Part shown: in pieces, positions 35,712-44,620 of the stretch
Layout: each line of letters opens with the position of its first letter
How positions within the stretch are numbered: position 1 is the stretch's first letter
Assembly (NCBI RefSeq): GCF_012272835.1
Contig: NZ_JAAWWK010000004.1
Span: forward strand, 372,001-436,000
From: Spongiibacter thalassae
GTDB taxonomy: Bacteria > Pseudomonadota > Gammaproteobacteria > Pseudomonadales > Spongiibacteraceae
Length of the DNA: 64,000 bases
Direction: 5' to 3'
Made by a program: the position numbers and the translations under genes
The notes under the pieces: model-generated
Database searches by the model: none
Told to the model about the DNA's origin: nothing
Seen by the model: only the letters and a program-made list of their open reading frames with translations

Positions 35712-38438
35712 ATGACTGATACTTCGCCCCTCGTGCTGGTGGATGGCTCCTCCTATCTCTATCGCGCATTCCACGCCATGTCTCAGGCCGATCTGCGCAA
35801 TTCCAGTGGCCAGCCCACCGGAGCCGTACGCGGAGTAATCAGCATGTTGCGGCGGCTGCAAAAGGACTACCCCGACAGTCCGATTGCGGTGGTGTTTGAC
35901 GCCAAGGGCAAGACCTTTCGCGACGAGATGTTTGCCGAATACAAGGCCCAGCGCCCGCCTATGCCGGATGATCTGCGCAGTCAGATTCAGCCCATTCACG
36001 ACATCATTGATGCCATGGGGCTGCCGAGGCTGGTGGTCGATGGTGTTGAGGCCGATGACGTCATTGGTACGCTGGCAGCCCAGGCCGGGGCCGAACGCCC
36101 GGTCGTGGTATCCACCGGCGACAAGGACATGGCCCAGCTGGTCAATGACCACGTTACCCTCGTGAACACCATGACTGACACGCGGATGGATGTGGCCGGA
36201 GTAAAGGAAAAATTCGGTATTCCGCCGGAGCTTATCATCGACTATCTCGCGCTGATGGGTGACAAGGTCGATAACATACCCGGCGTGGCAGGTGTGGGGG
36301 AAAAAACCGCCCTCGCCCTTCTGCAGGCTCTGGGTGGCCTCAAAGATATTTATCAGCGTCTGGATGAAGTGCCTTCGCTGTCGATTCGCGGAGCCAAGAG
36401 TCTGGCCAAAAAGCTGGAAGATTCGCGGGATGCGGCGATGCTGTCCTATGAGCTGGCGACGATCAAGTGTGACGTCGAGCTGGAGGTCAGTATTGCCGAA
36501 CTCATTCCGAAGGCGCCGGACAACGATGCCCTGCTGGCATTGTTCAGCGAAATGGAGTTTCGCAGCTGGGTGGAAGAGTTGCAGGGCAGTGAGGCCGCCA
36601 CTGATGTCGAAAGCAGCAAGCCCGCCACAGCAACCCGCTACGAAGTGGTGACGGATGCCGAGGTTTTCCACAAGTGGGTAGAGCGGCTGGCCGCAGCGGA
36701 GCTGTTCGCCTTTGATACCGAAACGACCAGCCTTAATTATATGCAGGCGCGGGTGGTGGGGGTGTCCTTCGCGGTGGAAGCGGGGGAAGCGGCCTATGTG
36801 CCCTTTGGACATGACTACATCGATGCCCCGGATCAGCTCAGCGAGGAGGAGGTGCTCGGTGCGCTCAAGCCCCTGCTTGAGGACGCCGATTGTGCCAAGG
36901 TGGGGCAAAACCTCAAATACGACGCCAATGTGCTGGCCAATCATGGCATCGCGCTGCGCGGTATTGCCGACGACACCATGTTGCAGTCCTATGTGCTGAA
37001 TTCCACCGCCAGTCGTCACGACATGGATACCCTGGCGCTGAAATACCTCGGTGAAACCACCGTGCACTACGAGGATATTGCCGGTAAGGGGGCGAAGCAG
37101 CTCAGTTTCAACCAAATTGCACTGGAGCAGGCTGGCCCCTACGCCGCTGAAGACGCCGATATCACCCTGCGACTTCATCAGTGCCTGTCGCCCCAGCTCG
37201 GCGCGGAAAAGGGTTTGAATGAGGTTTATCGCAATATCGAGTTGCCATTGGTGCCGGTGTTGTCGCGTATTGAGCGCAACGGCGCATTAATCAGTCGCGA
37301 GATGCTGGGCAAGCAAAGCCTGGAAATTGCAGAAAAACTGAAGGAGCTGGAGCAGCAGGCCTACGAGATTGCCGGGGGGGAGTTTAACCTCGCCTCACCC
37401 AAGCAGCTGGGGGAAATCCTGTTCGAGCGCCTGGAAATTCCGGTGGTGAAGAAAACTCCGAAGGGGGCGCCGTCTACCGCCGAGGAAGTGCTGGTCGAAC
37501 TCGCCCACGACTATCCCCTGCCCAAGGTGATTCTCGACTACCGAGGGTTGGCCAAGCTCAAGTCCACCTACACCGATAAGTTGCCCCAGTTGATCGATGA
37601 ACGCACGGGGCGGGTGCACACCTCTTACCACCAGGCGGTGGCCGCGACGGGGCGGCTGTCGTCGTCGGACCCGAATTTGCAGAACATTCCCATTCGCAGC
37701 GCCGAGGGGCGCCGGATTCGCAAGGCCTTTATCGCCGCAGAAGGGTACAAGATTCTGGCGGCGGACTACTCCCAGATCGAGCTGCGTATTATGGCTCATT
37801 TGTCCCGGGACGAGGGGCTGATACGCGCATTCAAAAATGGCGAGGATATTCACCGCGCCACCGCGGCCGAGGTCTTCGGTGTGGCGCCGGAAGACGTGAG
37901 TGACGAGCAACGCCGCAATGCCAAGGCGATCAATTTCGGCTTGATTTACGGCATGTCTGCCTTCGGGCTGGCGCGGCAGCTGCATATCGGTCGCAACGAG
38001 GCCCAGCAATACATCGACCTGTATTTCGAGCGCTACCCCGGGGTGCTGCGATATATGGACGACACTCGAGCGCTGGCCGCCGAGAAGGGCTATGTCGAGA
38101 CCCTGTTTGGGCGTCGTCTGCACCTGCCGGAGATCAATGCGCGCAACGGCCAGCGCCGCCAGGCTGCCGAGCGTACGGCGATCAATGCGCCGATGCAGGG
38201 CACTGCAGCTGATATTATCAAAAACGCAATGATCGCCGTGGATCGCTACCTGATCGATGAAAATCCCGATGCAAAAATGATTATGCAAGTGCACGATGAA
38301 CTGGTGCTGGAGGTGGCTGAAGGCCAGCTCGAGCAAGTACAGGCGCGGGTCGTCGAGCTGATGTCAGCGGCTGCCGAGCTGGCCATTCCCCTTGAAGTCG
38401 GGGTAGGCAGCGGCAACAACTGGGACGAGGCGCACTGA
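35712..38438 (+). CDS. polA: DNA polymerase I
   Basis: The 908-residue protein has three domains. The 5'-3' exonuclease is at 1-290 ([14 protein letters not shown], then [10 protein letters not shown]). The 3'-5' proofreading exonuclease is at about 320-500, with an intact FDTETTS metal motif near 334. The polymerase domain is at about 520-908, with DYSQIELR, the [14 protein letters not shown] finger helix and VHDELVLE. It serves Okazaki fragment processing and repair. The ATG at 35712 gives the normal start [14 protein letters not shown]; the frame is open to 35622. Confidence 0.97.
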   Translation: MTDTSPLVLVDGSSYLYRAFHAMSQADLRNSSGQPTGAVRGVISMLRRLQKDYPDSPIAVVFDAKGKTFRDEMFAEYKAQRPPMPDDLRSQIQPIHDIIDAMGLPRLVVDGVEADDVIGTLAAQAGAERPVVVSTGDKDMAQLVNDHVTLVNTMTDTRMDVAGVKEKFGIPPELIIDYLALMGDKVDNIPGVAGVGEKTALALLQALGGLKDIYQRLDEVPSLSIRGAKSLAKKLEDSRDAAMLSYELATIKCDVELEVSIAELIPKAPDNDALLALFSEMEFRSWVEELQGSEAATDVESSKPATATRYEVVTDAEVFHKWVERLAAAELFAFDTETTSLNYMQARVVGVSFAVEAGEAAYVPFGHDYIDAPDQLSEEEVLGALKPLLEDADCAKVGQNLKYDANVLANHGIALRGIADDTMLQSYVLNSTASRHDMDTLALKYLGETTVHYEDIAGKGAKQLSFNQIALEQAGPYAAEDADITLRLHQCLSPQLGAEKGLNEVYRNIELPLVPVLSRIERNGALISREMLGKQSLEIAEKLKELEQQAYEIAGGEFNLASPKQLGEILFERLEIPVVKKTPKGAPSTAEEVLVELAHDYPLPKVILDYRGLAKLKSTYTDKLPQLIDERTGRVHTSYHQAVAATGRLSSSDPNLQNIPIRSAEGRRIRKAFIAAEGYKILAADYSQIELRIMAHLSRDEGLIRAFKNGEDIHRATAAEVFGVAPEDVSDEQRRNAKAINFGLIYGMSAFGLARQLHIGRNEAQQYIDLYFERYPGVLRYMDDTRALAAEKGYVETLFGRRLHLPEINARNGQRRQAAERTAINAPMQGTAADIIKNAMIAVDRYLIDENPDAKMIMQVHDELVLEVAEGQLEQVQARVVELMSAAAELAIPLEVGVGSGNNWDEAH

Positions 38439-38445
38439 CCCGGCG

Positions 38446-39105
38446 CTAGACCTCGGGGTCGATGTCGGCGTCCAGTTCCTCGTCCTCAAAGCGGGTGGTA
38501 AGCCAGATATCCAGCTGCTCGCGCAGCTCGTCGAGACCGTCTCCCCGGGGGGCCGAAAACAGCTGGGCAGAGACCAGACCGCCGTAGGGTTGCAGGGCTT
38601 TGCGCACTTGCAACAAGGCGGCCTGTGCCGGGCCGCGCTTCAGCTTGTCGGTTTTGGTGAGCAATATTCTCACCGGCATCCCTGCGGCGTGGGCCCAGGT
38701 GAGCATGGTGGTATCGAATTCGGTGAGGGGGTGGCGAATATCCATCAGCAAGACCAGCCCGCGCAGGGATTGACGGTGTTGCAGGTAGTACTCGAGGTTG
38801 CGCTCCCACTCCTGTTTGACCTTGATGGGTACTTTGGCAAAGCCATAGCCGGGCAGATCGACGATGCGCATGGCATCGGCGGCATCAACGGAAAAAAAGT
38901 TGATCAGCTGGGTCCGTCCCGGTGTTTTACTGGTCTTGGCCATTTTACCGTTTTCCGTCAACCGGTTTATGGCACTGGATTTGCCTGCATTTGAGCGACC
39001 GGCAAAGGCCACCTCTGCGCCGCTGTCCTTCGGGCATTGGGCAAGAGTGGGTGCGCTTTTCATGTACTGAGCGCGACGATAGTTAACAGAATGACTGACA
39101 GACAT
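38446..39105 (-). CDS. engB: Ribosome biogenesis GTPase EngB (YihA/YsxC)
   Basis: The 219-residue P-loop GTPase has G1 GRSNAGKSS (about 34-42), G3 DLPGYG and G4 TKTDK. It acts in maturation of the 50S subunit. The frame is open to 39153; ATG 39105 ([14 protein letters not shown]) gives the family length (E. coli 210). It converges on polA with 7 bp between stops; the polA-engB-cytochrome order is the Pseudomonas one. Confidence 0.95.
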   Translation of the reverse strand: MSVSHSVNYRRAQYMKSAPTLAQCPKDSGAEVAFAGRSNAGKSSAINRLTENGKMAKTSKTPGRTQLINFFSVDAADAMRIVDLPGYGFAKVPIKVKQEWERNLEYYLQHRQSLRGLVLLMDIRHPLTEFDTTMLTWAHAAGMPVRILLTKTDKLKRGPAQAALLQVRKALQPYGGLVSAQLFSAPRGDGLDELREQLDIWLTTRFEDEELDADIDPEV

Positions 39106-39138
39106 GTGAAATCCGGGGAAAAACACCAAAAGCAGGGG

Positions 39139-39187
39139 CGAGTCCCGGGCCAAAAAATGGCCCCGACTCGGGCTTGTTGTGTATAAT
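39139..39187. promoter_or_regulatory. Hairpin and -10 element in the engB/cytochrome c spacer
   Basis: CGAGTCCCGGGCCA (39139-39152) and TGGCCCCGACTCG (39158-39170) form a stem of 5 and 6 bp with a small internal loop around five A. A TATAAT (39182-39187) follows and may be the -10 box of the cytochrome c genes; no convincing -35 was found at the right distance. Confidence 0.4.
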
Positions 39188-39267
39188 GCCGCAGTTTTTG
39201 CGGGGGGTCATTACTTAAACCGAATGCACCGCAATATTCAGGCGCAGCTCGGAAGAGAGGGTAAATC

Positions 39268-39567
39268 ATGAAAAAGTACTTATTCGCCGTACTTCTGGCT
39301 GTCGGTAGCCTCGTTGCCAATGCCGCAGAAATGTCCGTGGCCGACCGCTACAAGAAAAGCTGCTACGCCTGTCATGGCTTTGGTGCCAACGGTGCCCCCA
39401 AGACCGGATCAGCCGAAGATTGGGCGCCGCGACTGGAAAAGGGAATGGACACGCTGGTCAAGCACGCCGCCGAAGGTTTTGGCACCATGCCGCCAAAGGG
39501 GCTGTGTTTTGATTGCAGTAATGAGGACTTCAAGGCCCTGATCGAATTTATGGCCGAAGCCAAGTAA
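39268..39567 (+). CDS. Cytochrome c5-like monoheme protein
   Basis: The 99-residue periplasmic cytochrome has a signal peptide (1-20, cleavage after ANA or NAA) and heme motif CYACH near 32-36. The axial Met is in TMPPKG. A CFDC pair near residue 82 is the disulfide typical of cytochrome c5. It precedes cytochrome c4 by 55 bp. Electron transfer toward the aa3 oxidase is the likely job. A close paralogue is encoded at 47092-47457. Confidence 0.9.
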   Translation: MKKYLFAVLLAVGSLVANAAEMSVADRYKKSCYACHGFGANGAPKTGSAEDWAPRLEKGMDTLVKHAAEGFGTMPPKGLCFDCSNEDFKALIEFMAEAK

Positions 39568-39622
39568 GGTTTCGCCACGTTTTAATTATTACAGTTTCTG
39601 TCTTTACATAGAGTAAGTGATT

Positions 39623-40249
39623 ATGAAAAAACCACTGCTAGTTTTCATGGCAACACTGCTGCTCAGCGGCACGGCAATGGCGCTGGAGGGTAATGCCTCT
39701 GCCGGTAAATCGAAGTCTGCGGCCTGTGCGGCTTGCCACGGCAAGGATGGCAACAGCCCCGCTCCGAGCTTCCCCAAACTGGCGGGCCAGGGTGAGCGCT
39801 ACCTGATCAAACAGATCCAGGACATCAAATCCGGTGCACGTCCGGTGCCGATGATGGCTGGCCAGACCGATAATCTGTCTGACCAGGATATTGCCGATAT
39901 TGCCGCCTACTACGCGAGCAAAAAATCCACCACGGGTCAGGCTGATCCCGCACTGGTCAAAAAAGGTGAGGCAATCTATCGTGGCGGTATCGCCGACCGC
40001 GCTATCCCCGCCTGCTCTGCTTGCCATTCACCTACCGGTGCCGGAATGGCCGCCGCTGGCTTCCCGAGGCTTGCTGGCCAGTATGCCGAGTACACCGCGG
40101 CTCAGCTGAAGGCCTTCCGTGCCGCGAAGGACGGTCGCGATGGTCGTGCCAACGACGGCGAAGCCATGGTGATGCGTAGCATCGCCTTCAAGATGAGTGA
40201 CTCGGAAATCGAGGCGGTTTCCAGCTTTATTCAAGGCCTGCACGAATAA
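39623..40249 (+). CDS. Diheme cytochrome c4
   Basis: The 208-residue periplasmic protein has a signal peptide (1-20) and two cytochrome c domains. Heme motifs are CAACH near residues 33-37 and CSACH near 134-138. Each domain has a distal Met, in PVPMMAG and in the VMRSIA region near the C-terminus. Cytochrome c4 is a donor to terminal oxidases. The gene lies between the c5-like gene and dsbA, as in Pseudomonas, and ends in a strong terminator. Confidence 0.93.
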   Translation: MKKPLLVFMATLLLSGTAMALEGNASAGKSKSAACAACHGKDGNSPAPSFPKLAGQGERYLIKQIQDIKSGARPVPMMAGQTDNLSDQDIADIAAYYASKKSTTGQADPALVKKGEAIYRGGIADRAIPACSACHSPTGAGMAAAGFPRLAGQYAEYTAAQLKAFRAAKDGRDGRANDGEAMVMRSIAFKMSDSEIEAVSSFIQGLHE

Positions 40250-40270
40250 GTCGTGGCAGCTTGGTAAAAA

Positions 40271-40292
40271 GGCGGCGTTAGCCGCCTTTTTT
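40271..40292 (+). terminator. Rho-independent terminator after cytochrome c4
   Basis: GGCGGC-GTTA-GCCGCC followed by six T, 21 bp after the cytochrome c4 stop. An A-run before the stem extends the pairing. This is the best classical terminator in the window. Confidence 0.9.
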
Positions 40293-40420
40293 ATGGGCGC
40301 GACTTTGGTATGGTAGGCGGCGGAGTTCAGTTTGCGGAACCCGACCTAATCGCCTGGGTCAGAACTCTTCCGATAACACATCAGTTGTGCTTGTAACGAT
40401 AAATCCTTTTGGGGGAAACA

Positions 40421-41122
40421 ATGATTAAAAGATACCTTTCACTGCTGATATTCAGCGTCTTGGCCATGACCATGTCCGCGTGTAGCGATGGCGCCGAGCC
40501 CACGGCGGCGAAAACTGCTCCCGCCAAGACCCAAAGCGCGGTTAAGACCGAGCGTGTTGAGCAGCGTGAAGGCGAGGGTTTTGTCCGTATCGCCCAGCCG
40601 GTACGCACCTCAGACCCCGATAAAATCGAAGTGACCGAGGTCTTCTGGTACGGCTGTAGCCACTGCTTTGATTTTGAGCCGATGATGCACGCCTGGGAAA
40701 AGCAGCTGCCCGACGACGTCGTGTTGGTGCGCTCTCCGGCGATGTGGAACGAGCTGATGGTATTGCATGCCAAGGCCTTCTATACCGCGAAGACTCTGGG
40801 TGTGCTGGACAAGGTACACCAGCCCCTGTTCGACGAAATCAACCTGAACAAAAATCCCCTGCGGGATCGAAACGCGCTGGAAAAGCTCTTTTTGGCGCAC
40901 ACCGACCTGGACGCAGAAACCTTCCGCAAGACCTTTGACTCTTTTGGCGTCAACAGCCAGGTGAAGCAGGCTGACGCCCGTGCGCGTAGCTATGGCATTG
41001 CCGGCACCCCCGAGCTGATCGTCAATGGCAAATACCGGGTGACCGGTCGCGCTGCGGGTAGCAAGGCGAATATGCTTAAGGTGGCGGAAGAGTTGATTGA
41101 GAAAGAGCGCGCGGCCAAGTAA
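40421..41122 (+). CDS. dsbA: Thiol:disulfide interchange protein DsbA, apparent lipoprotein
   Basis: The 233-residue oxidase has a thioredoxin fold with a helical insert. The active site is CSHC at residues 79-82 (E. coli has CPHC) and the cis-Pro loop is AGTPELIVNGKY. The signal peptide ends in MSAC with Cys21, a lipobox-like site, followed by an Ala/Lys/Thr-rich linker of about 40 residues before the fold begins. That implies lipid anchoring, as for some Neisseria DsbAs; most gammaproteobacterial DsbAs are soluble. The GGGGGAAACA site supports ATG 40421. Confidence 0.88.
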   Translation: MIKRYLSLLIFSVLAMTMSACSDGAEPTAAKTAPAKTQSAVKTERVEQREGEGFVRIAQPVRTSDPDKIEVTEVFWYGCSHCFDFEPMMHAWEKQLPDDVVLVRSPAMWNELMVLHAKAFYTAKTLGVLDKVHQPLFDEINLNKNPLRDRNALEKLFLAHTDLDAETFRKTFDSFGVNSQVKQADARARSYGIAGTPELIVNGKYRVTGRAAGSKANMLKVAEELIEKERAAK

Positions 41123-41161
41123 CTTCCTTATTGCTTTGCCTCTGCTTGCATCGTTGCGGTA

Positions 41162-41262
41162 AGTATTGGTTTCACCCTGCCGGACGAAACCAATACTCTC
41201 CAGAAGGAAAAACGGAAGGGCTGGATCAGGTTTCTTGGCCAGACCTGCTACTGTCAGCCCTT
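41162..41262. terminator. Two strong hairpins between convergent dsbA and the RimK-like gene
   Basis: AGTATTGGTTTC (41162-41173) pairs perfectly with GAAACCAATACT (41186-41197) around 12 nt. A second structure pairs AAGGGCTG (41216-41223) with CAGCCCTT (41255-41262), with an inner CAGGT/ACCTG stem; it overlaps the stop of the leftward gene. Neither has a long T-run. Together they probably separate the two converging transcripts. Confidence 0.6.
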
Positions 41263-42366
41263 ACCATCAGGTGGTGTCTTCACCTGAACTTTTACCCCCG
41301 CATCAACAATCGGCATTTCCGCCTCCCGCTGCTTTCTTTCCTGCTCTTCTAGCAGACGGGCTTCCTCGGCTCGCTGTGCCGCCAGTGCGGCGCACTCGGG
41401 ATTGGCGAACCGGGTCTGACAGAATTTCTGTCGTTTACTTGCCGCGGCACGCTTTATGCCTTTTTGCTCGAGGCGTTCGATCTCCGCTTCTACCTGACGG
41501 CATCTCGCCGCCAGACCGGTGTCGTTGGCGATCTGGATATTCAGCCCCGGGCGCGCATTGAGTTCCAGCATCAGCGGCCCCAGATCCTTGTCGAGCACCA
41601 TGTCTACGCCGATATAACCCAGCCCGGTGAGCTCGTAGCAACGGGTGGCCAGAGACATAAAGCCTTCCCAATAGGGCAGCTGCACGCCGCGCACCGGGTT
41701 GGTGGTGTCGGGGTGGGTCTGTATCTTTTTGTTCAGCCAGGTGCCGTCAAGGGTGATGCCGGTGGCGAGATCGACACCGACACCAATAGCACCCTGATGC
41801 AGGTTCGCCTTTCCGCCGGACTGGCGGGTGGGCAGGCGCAACATGGCCAGCACCGGATAGCCCTTGAGCACGATAATGCGAATGTCGGGAACACCCTCAA
41901 AGCTGATGGCGCTGAAGATGGGGTCGGGGATAACCCGGTACTCAATCAATGCCCGGTCGCGGTGGCCGCCCAGAGAATAGATGCCCGAGAGAACGCCTGA
42001 CAGGTGAAACTCGATATCCTCGGCGCTGATAAGACGGCCGCCGGTGGTGCGGTAATAGCCCTCGAACTGGTCGGCGATCACCATAATGCCATCGCCCCCG
42101 GCCCCCTGGGCGGGTTTGATCACAAAGTCGCGATGATCCTGAATGAGCTGCCGAAAGTTGCCGATCTGTTTTTCCGAGTCAACAATGCCATACATCGGTG
42201 GCACGTGAATGCCGTTGTCGATGGCTTTCTTCTTGGTCAGTATCTTGTCGTCTACCAGGGGGTAGAGATGACGCTGGTTGTAGCGCAACACGAAATCGGC
42301 GTTGCGCTCGTTGATACCCATGATGCCTTTCTGGCGAAGTTCCCGCCAGGTGCTGAACAGTGACAT
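41254..42366 (-). CDS. RimK-like ATP-grasp ligase (alpha-L-glutamate ligase-related)
   Basis: The 370-residue cytoplasmic protein has an ATP-grasp fold: VIKPAQGAGGDGIMVI near residues 101-116, then LMLELNARPGLNIQIAN near 268-284 with the metal-binding Glu and Asn. It matches the RimK-related subfamily that is always next to a 7TM transglutaminase-like protein, rather than ribosomal RimK. A charged, Ala/Glu/Arg-rich C-terminal extension (about 300-350) is probably coiled coil. The likely reaction is ATP-dependent amide bond formation; the acceptor is unknown. It starts 1 bp after the 7TM gene stop. Confidence 0.85.
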   Translation of the reverse strand: MSLFSTWRELRQKGIMGINERNADFVLRYNQRHLYPLVDDKILTKKKAIDNGIHVPPMYGIVDSEKQIGNFRQLIQDHRDFVIKPAQGAGGDGIMVIADQFEGYYRTTGGRLISAEDIEFHLSGVLSGIYSLGGHRDRALIEYRVIPDPIFSAISFEGVPDIRIIVLKGYPVLAMLRLPTRQSGGKANLHQGAIGVGVDLATGITLDGTWLNKKIQTHPDTTNPVRGVQLPYWEGFMSLATRCYELTGLGYIGVDMVLDKDLGPLMLELNARPGLNIQIANDTGLAARCRQVEAEIERLEQKGIKRAAASKRQKFCQTRFANPECAALAAQRAEEARLLEEQERKQREAEMPIVDAGVKVQVKTPPDGKG

Positions 42367-42367
42367 A

Positions 42368-43903
42368 TCAGTTACCGTCCTTAATCAGTGCCTTGAACCG
42401 CAGTAACTCACTGAAGCGATAGCCGCGGTAGTGCCCCAGGGCCAGCATAAAGGCCATAAACACCAGCAAAATTCCGGGGAAGGTGAACACGAAATAAATC
42501 CACGGCGAATAGCTCATCATCAGATGAGACAGGGTTGCCGCAACCAGTGTGCCAAAGCCTACTTTCATGCTGTGCAGGCCGCCCCGCTCTTCCCAGACGA
42601 TGGACAGGCGCTCTATGGACATGGTCAGAATAACCATCGGGAACAGGGCGATAGACAAGCCTCGGTCGAGGCCGAGCTGATGCCCCAGTACGCTGATCAG
42701 CGCCATTACGATTACCACGAAGGTCAGCACGACTGACAGTCGCGACAGCAATTGCAGGTGCAGGTGTTCAAGATAGCTGCGTAGACCGAGGCCCAGCGCC
42801 GAAATACTGGAGAACATAATAATGCCCCACAGCACCTGGGTTTCCCGAAAGGCCAGACCGATCAGTACAGGGGTAAAGGTGCCCAGGGTTTCGATCCCGA
42901 TGATATTGCGCAGCACCAGAATCAGCATGACGCCGATGGGAATCATCAGGATGATTTCAAAGGTCTGCTGGGATTGCAGAGGCAGGCTGTACATCGACAG
43001 CGCCCAGCTGTTGCCGTCGCGGGCCTCCTGAATACTTTGTGCCAGAGTGATGGAGTTTACCGTCTGTTGGGTAGAATTGATTTCCACCTTCAGGTGATGG
43101 CCGCCATCTACCTTGACCATTGGCTCGCTGCCGGTCCACCACACAATGCGGTCCTTGGGCATGCCAAAGGAGCCGGTCTCGGGGTTGAAGTACAGCCAGC
43201 GTTGGCCGTTATAGCTGCGCATCCACAATTCGGGCGACTGACTCACGCCGCTGGCCAGTCTTACCGTGTGTACCTGTTCGACTGGTATATGGGCCGAGGA
43301 CAACAGCAGCTCCAGCACTCGGGATTTGTTGATCTGCGAGTAGTCGTTGCGCAGTAGCAGCCGCGCATTGTCGTTGTCGGTATTGTTGATGAGCTTGATC
43401 GCTTCGCGAATAAAGGTCTCGATATCGGCGGAGTGCTCGCGAATAGGTTTCAACAAAGCCTCGACGGCGACTTTTTCCACCCCTTGAAGGTCAGGGCTTT
43501 CGCGGAACTGGGGGCCTGGCTCCTCATTGGTAAAGCGGGTATTGCTGCGCTGGGTCAGCATCAGGCGGTAGAACAGCTGCTGCTGGCCGTCGGCGCGGCG
43601 GGCAGACCACACCGCGGTGCGGTTGTGTTCCAGGTCGTCGATGTTGACCCCGTAATTGCGGGCGACAAAGCTCTCGTCAAGGGTAATGAACTTGCTCCAG
43701 CTCGGCGGCAGGTACATTTGCACCTTGATCGGGTTTTTGGGGCGGGCGGTAAAACTGATGCGGGTGTCAATCACCCACACCGGTTCCTCGGTATCCGCGC
43801 TCACCGGAATATTCAGTGCAAAAATCTGCCATGCGGTGCTGGCAGCACCGATCAGCATCAGAACAATCGCCAGCACTCTTACATGCAGCTTTACGCCTTT
43901 CAT
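42368..43903 (-). CDS. 7TM protein with inactive transglutaminase-like periplasmic domain
   Basis: The 511-residue membrane protein has one N-terminal TM helix (about 9-29) and a periplasmic region (about 30-310). This region contains a transglutaminase-like fold that appears to lack a catalytic Cys-His-Asp triad; I see no cysteine in it. Seven TM helices follow (about 320-490). This is the inactive-transglutaminase/7TM family encoded with RimK-like ligases and retropepsin-like proteases. Sensing or peptide binding at the membrane is plausible, but the role is unknown. It overlaps the protease gene by 4 bp. Confidence 0.85.
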   Translation of the reverse strand: MKGVKLHVRVLAIVLMLIGAASTAWQIFALNIPVSADTEEPVWVIDTRISFTARPKNPIKVQMYLPPSWSKFITLDESFVARNYGVNIDDLEHNRTAVWSARRADGQQQLFYRLMLTQRSNTRFTNEEPGPQFRESPDLQGVEKVAVEALLKPIREHSADIETFIREAIKLINNTDNDNARLLLRNDYSQINKSRVLELLLSSAHIPVEQVHTVRLASGVSQSPELWMRSYNGQRWLYFNPETGSFGMPKDRIVWWTGSEPMVKVDGGHHLKVEINSTQQTVNSITLAQSIQEARDGNSWALSMYSLPLQSQQTFEIILMIPIGVMLILVLRNIIGIETLGTFTPVLIGLAFRETQVLWGIIMFSSISALGLGLRSYLEHLHLQLLSRLSVVLTFVVIVMALISVLGHQLGLDRGLSIALFPMVILTMSIERLSIVWEERGGLHSMKVGFGTLVAATLSHLMMSYSPWIYFVFTFPGILLVFMAFMLALGHYRGYRFSELLRFKALIKDGN

Positions 43904-44496
43904 CCGGCGCTCTCCTCGTTATTTGCGACGGTGTCGTCGCTGGTAGTTTCTTCCGCCTTCTCGCAGGCGGTCTTATTTTGCAGGAATGACTGTGACGGAT
44001 CGACGATGGCATTAAAGGCAATCAGTGGATCCGAGCCGAACAGCATCGGCTTGGAGAACTGACGGCGGTCGGCCAGGTTGACCTCGACTTTTTCCGAGCG
44101 GCCGCCCACACACAGGGTCAGCTTCAGCACCGGTCGGCGGTGGTAGTATTTGTCATCTTCGTCCATGTCTCCGGCTCGGCGAATGATGCGGATATGCTTT
44201 TCCAGCGGCAGGCTTACCGACTTCAGTTCGCCACTGGGCAGCACCAGATCGAAGTGAACAATATCATCCTCATCGTCGCCCTTCGCCTTCTCGACTTTGG
44301 CATTAATGGCGTTTATCGACGCACTTTCGGCTCCGGTATCAATCTTGGCTTTGTACTTGACACCCAGCTCCTCGATATACACATATTCGGTTAGCCCGAA
44401 GGTGCGTTGCTGCTCTGCTAGGGCGGCGGGAGCGGCGAGCATCAGCAGAATAAAAGCGGTACTCAGGGCCGATAGATAGGGTGAAAGATGTCTCAC
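43900..44496 (-). CDS. Retropepsin-like periplasmic protease (pfam05618, annotated as ATP-dependent zinc protease)
   Basis: The 198-residue protein has a signal peptide (1-27, cleavage after ALA) and the aspartic protease motif KIDTGAESAS with Asp53. This places it with single-domain retropepsin-like peptidases that would act as dimers. The family's older name, zinc protease, is not supported by any zinc motif here. The GTG at 44496 has AGGAGG 5-6 nt upstream and begins the signal peptide; an ATG at 44535 is rejected. It is the first gene of the protease-7TM-RimK-like operon. Confidence 0.83.
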   Translation of the reverse strand: MRHLSPYLSALSTAFILLMLAAPAALAEQQRTFGLTEYVYIEELGVKYKAKIDTGAESASINAINAKVEKAKGDDEDDIVHFDLVLPSGELKSVSLPLEKHIRIIRRAGDMDEDDKYYHRRPVLKLTLCVGGRSEKVEVNLADRRQFSKPMLFGSDPLIAFNAIVDPSQSFLQNKTACEKAEETTSDDTVANNEESAG

Positions 44497-44620
44497 GAAA
44501 CCTCCTGTCGAATACGGCAAATGCTCAATCAGCATAGAACACTTGCGGAAAAATGCGCCAGTAAGCCCACAGCGGGTTGTTGCGCTACCGGCACGATAGA
44601 TAAAAACGATGTACGGAGGC

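Noticed and set aside
35544-37178. A 544-codon open frame on the minus strand
   Set aside because: It lies wholly antisense to polA, which has full domain conservation; long antisense frames are expected in GC-rich genes.
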